NCBI GenBank assembly: GCA_964427285.1
Contig: CAYRTS010000009.1
Location: 7,545 to 71,544, forward strand
Direction: 5' to 3'
From: SPCO01 sp964427285
GTDB lineage: Bacteria > Chloroflexota > Limnocylindria > Limnocylindrales > CSP1-4
Length of the DNA stretch: 64,000 nucleotides
This document shows, in pieces, positions 7,512-15,673 of the stretch (position 1 is its first letter; each line of letters opens with the position of its first letter). Under the pieces are notes generated by a model, which did not search any database, was not told where the DNA came from, and saw only the letters and a program-made list of their open reading frames with translations. A program made the position numbers and the translations under genes.

Positions 7512-9132
7512 CGGCGCTGCCCGTTCGACGCAGGACGCGCCCGAGCCCAACGTCAACCGCCTGTCCCCCGTCAACCGCGAAACGCCCGCCGAGCAGCACC
7601 GCCTCGATCCCGCGAGGCAGGAGCGTCGGCGCCTCGTAGGTGGACAGGTCCGCGACGGTCTCCGGGTCGAAGATCACCAGGTCCGCCACCGCGCCCGGCC
7701 GAATCTGGCCGCGGTCCTCGAGGCCGAGGATCCGGGCCGGCAGCCCGGTCATCCGGTGGATCGCCGTCGGGAGGTCGAGCCGATCACGCTCGCGCACGTA
7801 CCGCCCCAGCACGCGGACAAACGTGCCGTAGGCGCGCGGGTGGACCCGGGCGACCGGCGACGTCACGCCCAGCTGATCCGACCCGATCGCGGTCGATGGA
7901 TCGTCAAGGATCCGATCGACATCCGCGTTGTCCATCAGGAACACGATCATCGTGGTCGCGCCATGATCGGCGACGACCGTGTCGCACACGAAGGTGACGG
8001 GGTCCACGCCAGTGAGGGCGGCGCCCTGTGTCAGGTTGAGACCCTCCAGGTGGCGAAGGGCGGGGTTCGCCACCGCGGCGATCGTGATGAAGTCCGGACC
8101 ACCGGTCGAGACCGTGTAGTTTGGCCAGCCGGGCAGACCGTCACGGATCTCGGCGGCGATCCTCGCCCGAACCTCCATCGAGTCCAGGCGGGCCACGAGA
8201 GCATCCGTCCCGCCGTCATGGGTCCACGGCGGTAGCAATTGGTGCAGCAGCGTGCTTCCGGCCGTGTAGGGATAGGCGTCCTGGGTCACGACCTGTGCGG
8301 ACGCGCGGGCGCCACCGAGGATCCCGAGCGCCTCCGTGGCGCGCCCGTGATTCGCCCGGCCGGCAGCCTTGAGATGCGAGACGTGCACCCTGACGCTCAA
8401 GCGCCGGCCGATCTCGAGGGCCTCCTGGAGCGCCTCGGCGAGGCCGTCGTTCTCGTTGCGGATGTGACTGGCGTACAGCCCGTCCACCGACTGGAGCGCC
8501 GCCCCCACCGCCACGATCTCGTCCGTGGAACCGTACGAACCTGGTGGGTAGACAAGCCCGGTACTCATGCCCCAGGCGCCCGCGGCCAGCGCGTCGGCGG
8601 CCGAATCGCGCATCGCCGCCAGTTCGGCGACGGTCGCGGCACGGTCCTGGGCACCCACGAACGCCATCCGCAGCATGCCGTGGCCAACCAGGGGCACACA
8701 GTTCACCGCCGGCCGCGCGGCATCGAGCCGGTCGAGATACTCCCCGAACGAGTGCCAGCCCCAGTCGAGATCGGGGCCAAGGCCGTGGCAGGCCGCACGC
8801 TGATCGTCCGCGCGGCGCTGGTCCGGGGCGAGCGGAGCCGGCGAGTAGCCGCAATTCCCGATCACCTCGGTCGTCACGCCCTGGCTCAGGGAGTTGAGCG
8901 CCCCCGGATAGGACGGCAGCGTGAAGTCGGCGTGCGAATGCATGTCGATGAAGCCGGGCGCCACCACCAGCCCGTCCGCCTCCAGCACGCGTCGGGCCGC
9001 TGCGTCCGATGCTTCTGGCCCGACCGCCACGATCCGGGAGCCGCTGATGGCGACGTCGGCGCGTCTGGCCGGTCCCCCGGATCCATCCAGGACCATTCCG
9101 CCGCGAAGAAGCAGGTCCGTTGTCGGAGTCAC
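7477..9132 (-). CDS. N-acyl-D-amino-acid deacylase (D-aminoacylase), amidohydrolase superfamily
   Basis: A 551-residue zinc hydrolase releasing D-amino acids from N-acyl-D-amino acids. GFIDMHSHADF near residue 60 holds the first metal histidines. EVIGNCGYSPAP holds the cysteine typical of D-aminoacylases. SHIRNE and VHVSHLKAAG supply later metal ligands, and IGSDQLG the catalytic aspartate. The C-terminus RPGAVADLVIFDP closes the beta-sandwich. The GTG at 9132 is preferred over longer frames because homology begins at TTDLLLRGG and a TATCGT box lies six bases upstream. It is convergent with the D-threonine-aldolase-like gene (35-base overlap), so two D-amino-acid enzymes sit side by side. Confidence 0.93.
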   Translation of the reverse strand: MTPTTDLLLRGGMVLDGSGGPARRADVAISGSRIVAVGPEASDAAARRVLEADGLVVAPGFIDMHSHADFTLPSYPGALNSLSQGVTTEVIGNCGYSPAPLAPDQRRADDQRAACHGLGPDLDWGWHSFGEYLDRLDAARPAVNCVPLVGHGMLRMAFVGAQDRAATVAELAAMRDSAADALAAGAWGMSTGLVYPPGSYGSTDEIVAVGAALQSVDGLYASHIRNENDGLAEALQEALEIGRRLSVRVHVSHLKAAGRANHGRATEALGILGGARASAQVVTQDAYPYTAGSTLLHQLLPPWTHDGGTDALVARLDSMEVRARIAAEIRDGLPGWPNYTVSTGGPDFITIAAVANPALRHLEGLNLTQGAALTGVDPVTFVCDTVVADHGATTMIVFLMDNADVDRILDDPSTAIGSDQLGVTSPVARVHPRAYGTFVRVLGRYVRERDRLDLPTAIHRMTGLPARILGLEDRGQIRPGAVADLVIFDPETVADLSTYEAPTLLPRGIEAVLLGGRFAVDGGQAVDVGLGRVLRRTGSAVSGLRQPHRSS

Positions 9133-9138
9133 CGCGCA

Positions 9139-9144
9139 ACGATA
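9139..9144 (-). promoter_or_regulatory. Candidate -10 box of a leaderless promoter for the D-aminoacylase gene
   Basis: TATCGT on the minus strand, then six bases, then the GTG at 9132. No Shine-Dalgarno sequence is visible. Same geometry as at 6158, 13775, 20145 and 25906. Confidence 0.4.
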
Positions 9145-9168
9145 GCGACCAGACGGGAACCCGGCACG

Positions 9169-9222
9169 GAGTGCGTGCACACAAAGTGCACTCAAGCATT
9201 GATCTTGCAGTCTCAATACAAT
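9169..9222 (+). promoter_or_regulatory. Candidate operator and promoter region ahead of the LLM oxidoreductase operon
   Basis: GAGTGC (9169-9174) and GCACTC (9188-9193) form an inverted repeat enclosing two GTGCAC palindromes. Downstream is TACAAT (9217-9222), a good -10 hexamer about 50 bases before the ATG at 9272. No convincing -35 box is seen. Operator function is inference. Confidence 0.35.
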
Positions 9223-9271
9223 GTCCTCCCCAGCCGCGAGTGGCATTGGCGAGCCAGACAGGAGTCACCCC

Positions 9272-10258
9272 ATGAGGATCGGCCTCCTTTTGCCGCAGGG
9301 CTACTTCAACGAGTTCGGCGGCTGGACGCCGACCGCCGCCTGGAACCGGATCCTTGAAATCGCCAAGCTTGGCGAGCGGCTGGGCTTCGATTCGCTGTGG
9401 ACCGGGGAGCATGTCCTCGCGAAGTGGGATCCGGAAGGATTCGCCTTCGATTGCGTCACGCTCCATACGGCCGTCGCGGCGGCCGTGCCGCGCGTCGACA
9501 TCGGGTTCGGGGTGATCAATTCCACGTTCCGCAACCCGGCGATGACCGCCAAGATGGCTTCCACCCTGGACACGATCAGCGGCGGGCGATTGATCCTGGG
9601 TCTCGGTGCGGGCTTCAAGATCAGCGAGGCGAGTGCATTCGGTCAGCCGTTCCCGTCGCTCAAGGAACGGATGGCGATCCTGTCCGAGCACTTCGAGATC
9701 ATCAGCCGGATGACTCGACGAGACGAGCCGCCGTTCAGCTACCGGGGCGAGCGCGCGTGGGTCGAGAACGTGTTCAATGCGCCCCGCACCGGAGGCGGCG
9801 ACCACGTGCGCCTGGCAATCGGTGGGCACGGCCGCAACGTCACGTTCCCGCTCGCCGCGCGCTATTGCGACGAGATCAACCTCGACGCCGCGCCACACGA
9901 AATGGCCGAGGCGATGGCCCTCGTTCGAGGGCGCTGCGAGGAGATCGGGCGCGACCCAGCCAGCCTTGGGATCGTGAGCGGCACGAACCCGGCCTGGCCG
10001 TACCCCGGCCTCAAGTCGATCGGCAAGCAACGCATGATGCGGCAGGAGGACGTTCCCGGGATCATGTCCGCCGATTTCAGTACCCTGACGACCCGCGCGG
10101 AGGAGTTCGCGGTCTGGGTCGAACTTGGCCTCGATGGGCTCATCTGCGGCGTCCCGGGCCTGGCCGACACCGATGAAGGGTTGTACGAGTTGATCGACGA
10201 CCTTCACACCGCCGGGCTGGACCTGGTTCCGTCGCAGGCAGGCGAAGTGGGCCGGTGA
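9272..10258 (+). CDS. LLM-class flavin-dependent oxidoreductase
   Basis: A 328-residue luciferase-like barrel protein. It starts MRIGLLLPQGYFNE behind AGGAG. GFDSLWTGEHVL near residue 45 and DTISGGRLILGLGAG near residue 105 are standard family landmarks. HVRLAIGGHG near residue 180 sits in the flavin-binding region. Members use FMNH2 or F420H2 to oxidise small organics or reduce imines; which cofactor applies here cannot be read from sequence. The next gene's GTG overlaps its stop by 4 bases (GTGA), so translation is probably coupled to the Gfo/Idh gene. Confidence 0.9.
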   Translation: MRIGLLLPQGYFNEFGGWTPTAAWNRILEIAKLGERLGFDSLWTGEHVLAKWDPEGFAFDCVTLHTAVAAAVPRVDIGFGVINSTFRNPAMTAKMASTLDTISGGRLILGLGAGFKISEASAFGQPFPSLKERMAILSEHFEIISRMTRRDEPPFSYRGERAWVENVFNAPRTGGGDHVRLAIGGHGRNVTFPLAARYCDEINLDAAPHEMAEAMALVRGRCEEIGRDPASLGIVSGTNPAWPYPGLKSIGKQRMMRQEDVPGIMSADFSTLTTRAEEFAVWVELGLDGLICGVPGLADTDEGLYELIDDLHTAGLDLVPSQAGEVGR

Positions 10259-11286
10259 GCAACGTGCGGTTCGGCATCGTGGGTTCAGGGTTCATGGGCC
10301 GGACATGGGCCGAGGTGGCTGCCAACCACGCCGCGGGCACGGCGCTCGTCGCAATCGCCGGGGGACGCCGGGCGGCCGCGTTGGCCTCCGACTACGGCGT
10401 GGATCTGGAGCCTTCGCTCGAGAGCCTGCTCGCGCGCGCGGATCTGGACGCCGTGGTGCTTGCAACGCCGCCGGCCGGGCACCGCGACCAGACACTCCTG
10501 GCGGCGCAGGCCGGCCGGCACCTGCTGGTCGAGAAGCCGATGGCCCAGTCGGTGGCCGAGTGCACCGACATGGTGGCCGCGTGCCGGGCTGCAGGCGTCC
10601 GGCTGTCGGTCGTGTCGCAGCATCGATTTCGCGATTCGCCGGTGGCCGCCAAGCGCCTGATCGACACCGGCCGGATCGGCGAGGTCCGGATGATCCAGTT
10701 GACCGGCGCGGAGGTCGGCTGGTGGGATCTCGCCGCCCGTGGTGACGAATGGAAGCTCGATCCAGCGCAGCAGACGGCGTATGCCTCCTGGGCAGCGCAC
10801 GCCTGTGACTTGATCCGCTGGTTTGCCGGTGCCGATGCCGCCCTCGCCTTCGCCCGAATCACCAACTTTTCCGGCCAGCCGCCGGGTGTCGGACAGAGCG
10901 CCGTGGTGATCTACGAATTGACCTCCGGCGTGCTGGTCCAGGTCACCATGAGCTACGAGTTCCCGAAACCCGGCCTCACGCCGGGCTGGCCGTGGCTGAT
11001 CATCGGGTCGGAGGGGATGATTTCGCTGGATCCGTACGGGGCCGTCAAGCTGGGCACCGGCGATTCCTGGGAGCTCGTGTCGGAGCAGGGTCCATTCGAT
11101 CCGCTTGACGCCGTCGACCCGGTGCGCCTGGGGGCGTACAAGCGCCAGCTCGAGGACCTGGTCGCGGCGATTCACGACGGTCACGACCCGCTGGTCAGCG
11201 GCGATGAGGGCCGGCGCACGATCGCCATGCTTGAGGCCGCGGAACGATCGGCGGTTTCCGGACAAGCGGTGCGGGTCGCGCCATGA
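10255..11286 (+). CDS. Gfo/Idh/MocA-family oxidoreductase
   Basis: A 343-residue dehydrogenase with FGIVGSGFMGRTWAE at the N-terminus, VEKPMAQS near residue 93, and SWAAHACDLIRWFAG in place of the usual D-W-G-x-H segment: tryptophan is shifted and serine replaces aspartate, while H and D of HACD are kept. It closely resembles the 725-1753 protein (shared VVSQHRF/Y and the PFDPL C-terminal region). It lies between two LLM oxidoreductases in a four-gene plus-strand operon. Substrate unknown. Confidence 0.9.
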   Translation: MSNVRFGIVGSGFMGRTWAEVAANHAAGTALVAIAGGRRAAALASDYGVDLEPSLESLLARADLDAVVLATPPAGHRDQTLLAAQAGRHLLVEKPMAQSVAECTDMVAACRAAGVRLSVVSQHRFRDSPVAAKRLIDTGRIGEVRMIQLTGAEVGWWDLAARGDEWKLDPAQQTAYASWAAHACDLIRWFAGADAALAFARITNFSGQPPGVGQSAVVIYELTSGVLVQVTMSYEFPKPGLTPGWPWLIIGSEGMISLDPYGAVKLGTGDSWELVSEQGPFDPLDAVDPVRLGAYKRQLEDLVAAIHDGHDPLVSGDEGRRTIAMLEAAERSAVSGQAVRVAP

Positions 11287-11296
11287 GGATGGCGAC

Positions 11297-12247
11297 GTGA
11301 GCCTGAAACTGGGTGCGCAGGTGCTGACCTACGGGTCGTCGTGGGCGGAAGCGCTCGAAACCGCTCAGCTCGTCGACGCGCTGGGCTACGACTACCTGTG
11401 GGGCCACGACCACCTCTATTCCACCGGCGGCAACCCGTATCAGCCGTTCTTCGAGGGCTGGACCACGCTCGCCGCCTGGGCCGCCTCCACGCGCCGGGTC
11501 AGGCTCGGCCTGCTGGTCGGGGCGAACACGTTCCGCAACCCGGGCGTCGTCGCGAAGATGGCCACCACCATCGACCATGTCAGCGGTGGTCGTTCGATCC
11601 TGGGCCTGGGCGCCGGCAACATCGAATTCGAGAACGTCGCTCACGGGATCGATCCCGGCCGGACGATGGGCCAGCGAATGGACTGGTTCGAGGAGGCGAT
11701 CGCCATCGTCATCGACCTGCTAGCCGGGCGCGAAGTGACCCACAAGAGTGACAAATACCAGTTCGAAAAGGTCCGGCATGCGCCGGGCGCGTTCGGGCAG
11801 CGCATTCCGGTCGTCATCGGCGCCGAGGGCGAGAAGCGCGGCCTGCGCCTGGCCGCCCGGCATGCGGACATCTGGCAGTGGTTCGCCGGCACGGACCAGG
11901 TTGACCTCTTCCGCCACAAGGACACCGTCCTGCGTGAGCATTGCAAGACCGAGGAACGCGATGAGCGCGAGATCGAGCGGATGCTCGGCTGCAAATTCAT
12001 CATCCGCTCCTCGCCGGAGGAGGCGCAGCGCGTGGCCGGGGAGCTGATGGCCGTCCACAAATGGCCGCCGGCCGTCCTCGAGGTGTTCTGGGCCGGGACG
12101 CCGCAGCAGGTCGCCGACTGGCTGACCCCGTTTGTCGAGGCCGGAGTGGGCTCGTTCAGCCCGCAGATCGGTTGGCCCTACGACCGCGAAACCATCGAGC
12201 GCCTGATCGGCGAGGTCAAGCCGATCGTCGACGCCCGGACGGGCTGA
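11297..12247 (+). CDS. LLM-class flavin-dependent oxidoreductase
   Basis: A 316-residue protein starting at GTG 11297, 10 bases after the Gfo/Idh gene. It shows LKLGAQVLTYGSSW, GYDYLWGHDHLYS near residue 30, and DHVSGGRSILGLGAG near residue 92. It is a distinct subgroup from the 9272 protein, closer to the F420-dependent-type N5,N10-methylene-H4MPT reductase-like proteins by its G-x-D-x-L-W-G-H-D start. Two LLM proteins bracketing one Gfo/Idh enzyme suggests a three-step oxidation series. The cofactor is inference. Confidence 0.88.
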   Translation: MSLKLGAQVLTYGSSWAEALETAQLVDALGYDYLWGHDHLYSTGGNPYQPFFEGWTTLAAWAASTRRVRLGLLVGANTFRNPGVVAKMATTIDHVSGGRSILGLGAGNIEFENVAHGIDPGRTMGQRMDWFEEAIAIVIDLLAGREVTHKSDKYQFEKVRHAPGAFGQRIPVVIGAEGEKRGLRLAARHADIWQWFAGTDQVDLFRHKDTVLREHCKTEERDEREIERMLGCKFIIRSSPEEAQRVAGELMAVHKWPPAVLEVFWAGTPQQVADWLTPFVEAGVGSFSPQIGWPYDRETIERLIGEVKPIVDARTG

Positions 12248-12255
12248 CGACACTC

Positions 12256-13638
12256 GTGAACGCCGCCGGACTGGACAAGCTGGGTCTGCCGGCGCTCGGC
12301 TACGGCCCGTTCCGGGTCTTTTTCGTCTCCAACCTCTTCGCCAACACCGGGGTCTTTCTGTTTATGGCCGCGTTCGGCTGGTTCGTCCAGATCGAGACGA
12401 ACTCCCCGGCCCTGGTCGGCCTGGCCTCCGCGATCATGGGAGCGCCGTGGCTCCTGCTGATGCTGCACGCAGGGATGCTGACCGACCGGCTTGGTGCGCG
12501 GCGCCTGATCGCGGCCTCGTTTGTCGGCGGGGGCCTCGTGATGGCTCTCGTTGCGTTCGTGGCGCTCCTGCCGTCGCCATCGGTGCCGGCGGTCCTCGCC
12601 TGCGCATTCGCGATGGGCGTGCTGATGACGCTCGGGGCGCCGGGATCGATCTCCATCATGGGCGATCTCGTCCCACCGGCCGCCGTGTCGAGCGCCGTGA
12701 GCCTCAACTTCCTGCTGATGAACGGTGCCCGGATCGCCGGCGGCGTCTCGGCCGGCTGGCTCCTCGCCGGCGGTCGTGAGCCGGGCTGGACGATCCTGGT
12801 GGGGGCCGTGCTGTTCGGGGTGCCGGGCATCTTCATGTGGCGGATCAAGACCATTCCACGGCAGGTCACGGCCAGTCCGATGCGCTCGATCGGCGGCGCC
12901 GGCCTCATGCGCCCGATCGTCGAGGCCGGCGCGCACGCGGCACGCCACCCGACCCTCGGGATGATCCTGCTGCTGTCGGCCGGACCCGGGTTGATCGGGC
13001 TGCCCTACAACTTTCTCCTGCCGGTGGCGGCCGTCGAGCTAGGGATCGGTGCTGGAGGCCTCGGGCTGCTCCTGGCAGCCGTGGGGACCGGTGGACTGGT
13101 CGCCGGCCTGACGGCGGAGCACATCCAGCGGCGGTTAGGCCATGGGCGGTCGATCCTGGTGGGTCTCACGTCGGCGGCGAGTGGCCTGATCGTGTTCGGG
13201 CTGGGGATGCCGCTGCCAATCTCGCTCGTCGCGATGGGGTTCGCCGGCGGCGGCTTCGTCGTCTACGCGTCGTCGAGCCTGACCCTGGTCCAGGCCTTGG
13301 CGCCGGCCGCCCTGCGGGGGCGCCTGACCTCGGTCTTCTCGCTGCTCTACTGGGGCCTGATGCCGATCGGCGGGCTGCTCGGCGGCCTTTCCGCGCAGGC
13401 GGTCACGGCGCGCACGACGATGCTCGGCGCGGGAATCGGGTTGGTCGTGCTCGGCGCTCTCGCGGTCATCCGGCGACCACACGTGCTCACCCTGTCCGTC
13501 TCACGCGACGGCCTCCGCATCGACGGCGATCTGGCCGGGTCGGGTCTTGATGTCGCGGACGCGCCGCCGGGTGGACCGCTGGGGGGCCCGGTTGGCGGCC
13601 TGATCGCCCGCCACGCAGCGGCAGACGCGGATCGCTGA
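12256..13638 (+). CDS. MFS transporter (MFS_3/enterobactin-exporter-like)
   Basis: A 460-residue inner-membrane protein with about 12 hydrophobic segments. The loop after the second helix reads LTDRLGARRLIAAS, the classic MFS A-motif position (D-R-x-G-x-R/K). A second A-like loop lies near EHIQRRLGHGRS. The last 40 or so residues are hydrophilic and Gly/Pro-rich, likely cytosolic. It starts at GTG 12256, nine bases after the LLM stop, so it is the last gene of the LLM/Gfo operon and the probable substrate or product transporter. Direction of transport is unknown. Close in type to 24556-25899. Confidence 0.88.
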   Translation: MNAAGLDKLGLPALGYGPFRVFFVSNLFANTGVFLFMAAFGWFVQIETNSPALVGLASAIMGAPWLLLMLHAGMLTDRLGARRLIAASFVGGGLVMALVAFVALLPSPSVPAVLACAFAMGVLMTLGAPGSISIMGDLVPPAAVSSAVSLNFLLMNGARIAGGVSAGWLLAGGREPGWTILVGAVLFGVPGIFMWRIKTIPRQVTASPMRSIGGAGLMRPIVEAGAHAARHPTLGMILLLSAGPGLIGLPYNFLLPVAAVELGIGAGGLGLLLAAVGTGGLVAGLTAEHIQRRLGHGRSILVGLTSAASGLIVFGLGMPLPISLVAMGFAGGGFVVYASSSLTLVQALAPAALRGRLTSVFSLLYWGLMPIGGLLGGLSAQAVTARTTMLGAGIGLVVLGALAVIRRPHVLTLSVSRDGLRIDGDLAGSGLDVADAPPGGPLGGPVGGLIARHAAADADR

Positions 13639-13774
13639 TCAGCTCGATCACGGCACGAGGGCCCCGATCGGGATCACCGCCACGTGCGAATGAGCACGGC
13701 TGTCCGTCCGCCCGCCCAAACCGCAACGCGCTGCAGTACAGCGGCAAGAACCGACATGGATTGCCGTCACGCTG

Positions 13775-13780
13775 TAGAGT
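13775..13780 (+). promoter_or_regulatory. Candidate -10 box of a leaderless promoter for the NHL-propeller operon
   Basis: TAGAGT, six bases, then GTG at 13787. The hexamer 18 bases upstream (13751-13756, CCGACA) is a poor -35 match. No Shine-Dalgarno is seen. The gap 13639-13786 holds no gene. Confidence 0.4.
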
Positions 13781-13786
13781 GGCGAC

Positions 13787-14719
13787 GTGGCCGTGAGCGT
13801 TCAGCCCAGCGCGTGGGATTCGCCGCAGTACCCTGTGCTCCGCTACGTTGCGGACAGTCGCTGGGGCCAGGAAGGGCTCCCGCCGGGCGCCTGGTTCGGT
13901 CGCGTCTCCGCCGTGGTCGAGGCGCCGGACGGCCGGATCGTCGTCTTTCAGCGCGGCCCGTCGATCGCCTCAGTGGTGCTGTTCGGCGCGGACGGCCACG
14001 CGACCTCCAGTTGGGACGCCAGGTTCGGGGTACCCCACGGGCTGCGCGTCGGCCCTGACGGCCACCTCTGGCTGACCGACGTCGGCCGGCATCGCGTGCT
14101 CAAGACGACCGTGGATGGGGAGATCCTCCTCGAGCTCGGGACACCCGACGTCAGCGGCACCGATGAGCGAACGTTCCACGCCCCGACCGACATCGCCTTT
14201 GCCAAGGACGGCTCGATCTACGTCTCCGACGGCTACGGCAACTCGCGCGTCGTCCACTTCGACCCCGACGGCGGCTTCATCCGAACCTGGGGTCGTCGCG
14301 GCTCAGCGCCCGGCGAGTTCGACACCCCACATTCGGTCACGGTCGCGCCCGATGGGCGGGTCCTCGTCAGCGACCGCCACAACCACCGGATCCAGATCTT
14401 CGATCCCGAAGGAAGTTACCTGACCGAGTGGCGCCACCTCGGCGCGACACAGGGCCTGACCTTTGGGCCACACGGGGACCTGTGGGCGATGACCCACCGC
14501 TCCATTCACGAGATCCTGAGCTTCGACTCCATGGCCGGGCGGCTGATGCAGCTCGACCCCGACACTGGCGCCGTGCTTGGTTGGCTGCCGACCCCGGGCC
14601 ACATGATGGATGAGGCGGTCGGCGGGATCCTGTGGGTAGCGAGCCTGTCCGGCACCGTCGTCCGGTTCCGGCCGGGGTGGAAGAGTCAGGAGCCCGGCGG
14701 CGAGCGCGAGAGCTTCTAG
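13787..14719 (+). CDS. NHL-repeat six-bladed beta-propeller protein
   Basis: A 310-residue protein built of NHL-type blades: GVPHGLRVGPDGHLWLTDVG, FHAPTDIAFAKDGSIYVSDG, FDTPHSVTVAPDGRVLVSDR and HNHRIQIFDPEG each repeat the P-x-x-h-x-x-x-x-D-G-x-h-x-V-x-D pattern. Relatives include the lyase domain of peptidyl-alpha-hydroxyglycine amidating lyase and lactonase-like propellers. No signal peptide is evident, so it is probably cytosolic. First gene of a plus-strand set with a PIG-L protein, a PLP decarboxylase and a dimethylformamidase homologue. It may be a metal-dependent lyase or lactonase, or only a binding scaffold. Confidence 0.88.
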   Translation: MAVSVQPSAWDSPQYPVLRYVADSRWGQEGLPPGAWFGRVSAVVEAPDGRIVVFQRGPSIASVVLFGADGHATSSWDARFGVPHGLRVGPDGHLWLTDVGRHRVLKTTVDGEILLELGTPDVSGTDERTFHAPTDIAFAKDGSIYVSDGYGNSRVVHFDPDGGFIRTWGRRGSAPGEFDTPHSVTVAPDGRVLVSDRHNHRIQIFDPEGSYLTEWRHLGATQGLTFGPHGDLWAMTHRSIHEILSFDSMAGRLMQLDPDTGAVLGWLPTPGHMMDEAVGGILWVASLSGTVVRFRPGWKSQEPGGERESF

Positions 14720-14754
14720 GCGGACGCGAGCACTCCAGGGAGATCTACGGCCAT

Positions 14755-15669
14755 ATGGGCGAGATCGCCGGTCGACCGCCACTCAGGATCCTCGCCGTCT
14801 ACGCCCACGTGGCCGACACCGCGGGCGAGGCCGCCGGTACGATCGCCATCCACTCGGACCTCGGCGACCACATCACCATGGTCATCTGCACGGACGGCGA
14901 GCGCCACCATCCGGCGCTCTTCCTCGATGCCGAGGAGGCGCCCGGCCGCCCGGACGGCCTTCCCTACGTCGGGGGCTCCCTCGCCCAGATTCGCGCCCTG
15001 AAGCGCCGCGAGGCGCGCCGGGTCGGTGAGATCCTGGGCGTGCGCGACATCCGCTTCCTCGGCTGGGAGGACGGCCACCTCGAAGTCACGCAGGCGCGCG
15101 TCGCCGAGCTCGCCGCCGTCATCCTCGACGTCCGGCCGGACCTGATCCTCGCGCCACTCCCCCACCACGAAATGGGCGACATCGACCCGCACGCGACCGT
15201 CGGGCGCCTGACCCTGCTGGCCCGGGCCAACGCTGAGTCGAGGATCCGCCAGGTCGATGGCATGGCGGCCCACCACACCCGGGAGCTGATCTATTACCCG
15301 ATGGGCGGCGAGATCGCCGACTCGCGCGACCCGCTCGTCGACGGGATCGTGTGCGACATCTGGATCGACACGACCCGGGTCATCGAGCGCAAGGTCCGTG
15401 CGCTGGATCAGATCGTGAGCCAGGCCTACCACGGCTCGGTCGGCCGCAAGATCGTGGAGGCGCGCGACGGTCGGTGGGGAATGCTCGCCGGAACGGCCTA
15501 TGCCGAGCCATTCCTCCGCGGCGGTCGAACCTACGACGAACTGCCGATGACGCCACGCATCCTCGAGCGCGTCTACCACCCGACCGATCTGCCGGGCGAC
15601 GCCCTGACCGCAAGCCGCGTGCCGTCCGCGGTGCCGGCCGACGCGTTCACGTTCCCCGACGAGGAGTAG
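14755..15669 (+). CDS. PIG-L/LmbE-family deacetylase-like protein with altered active-site motif
   Basis: A 304-residue protein. The fold is recognised from ILAVYAHVADTAGEAAGTIA, VICTDGERHHP, AQIRALKRREARRVGEILGV and DLILAPLPHHEMGDIDPHAT. Canonical LmbE/MshB enzymes read A-H-P-D-D-E, where histidine and the second aspartate bind zinc and the first aspartate is the base. Here the sequence is A-H-V-A-D-T, so the ligands survive but the base is alanine. It may be a weak or non-hydrolytic homologue. Start at ATG 14755 with AGGGAG 12 bases upstream. It sits 4 bases before the decarboxylase gene. Confidence 0.85.
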   Translation: MGEIAGRPPLRILAVYAHVADTAGEAAGTIAIHSDLGDHITMVICTDGERHHPALFLDAEEAPGRPDGLPYVGGSLAQIRALKRREARRVGEILGVRDIRFLGWEDGHLEVTQARVAELAAVILDVRPDLILAPLPHHEMGDIDPHATVGRLTLLARANAESRIRQVDGMAAHHTRELIYYPMGGEIADSRDPLVDGIVCDIWIDTTRVIERKVRALDQIVSQAYHGSVGRKIVEARDGRWGMLAGTAYAEPFLRGGRTYDELPMTPRILERVYHPTDLPGDALTASRVPSAVPADAFTFPDEE

Positions 15670-15673
15670 CCCG

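Noticed and set aside
8216..10207. 663-residue minus-strand open frame
   Set aside because: Antisense to the LLM oxidoreductase and out of frame with the D-aminoacylase; composition is a shadow of both.
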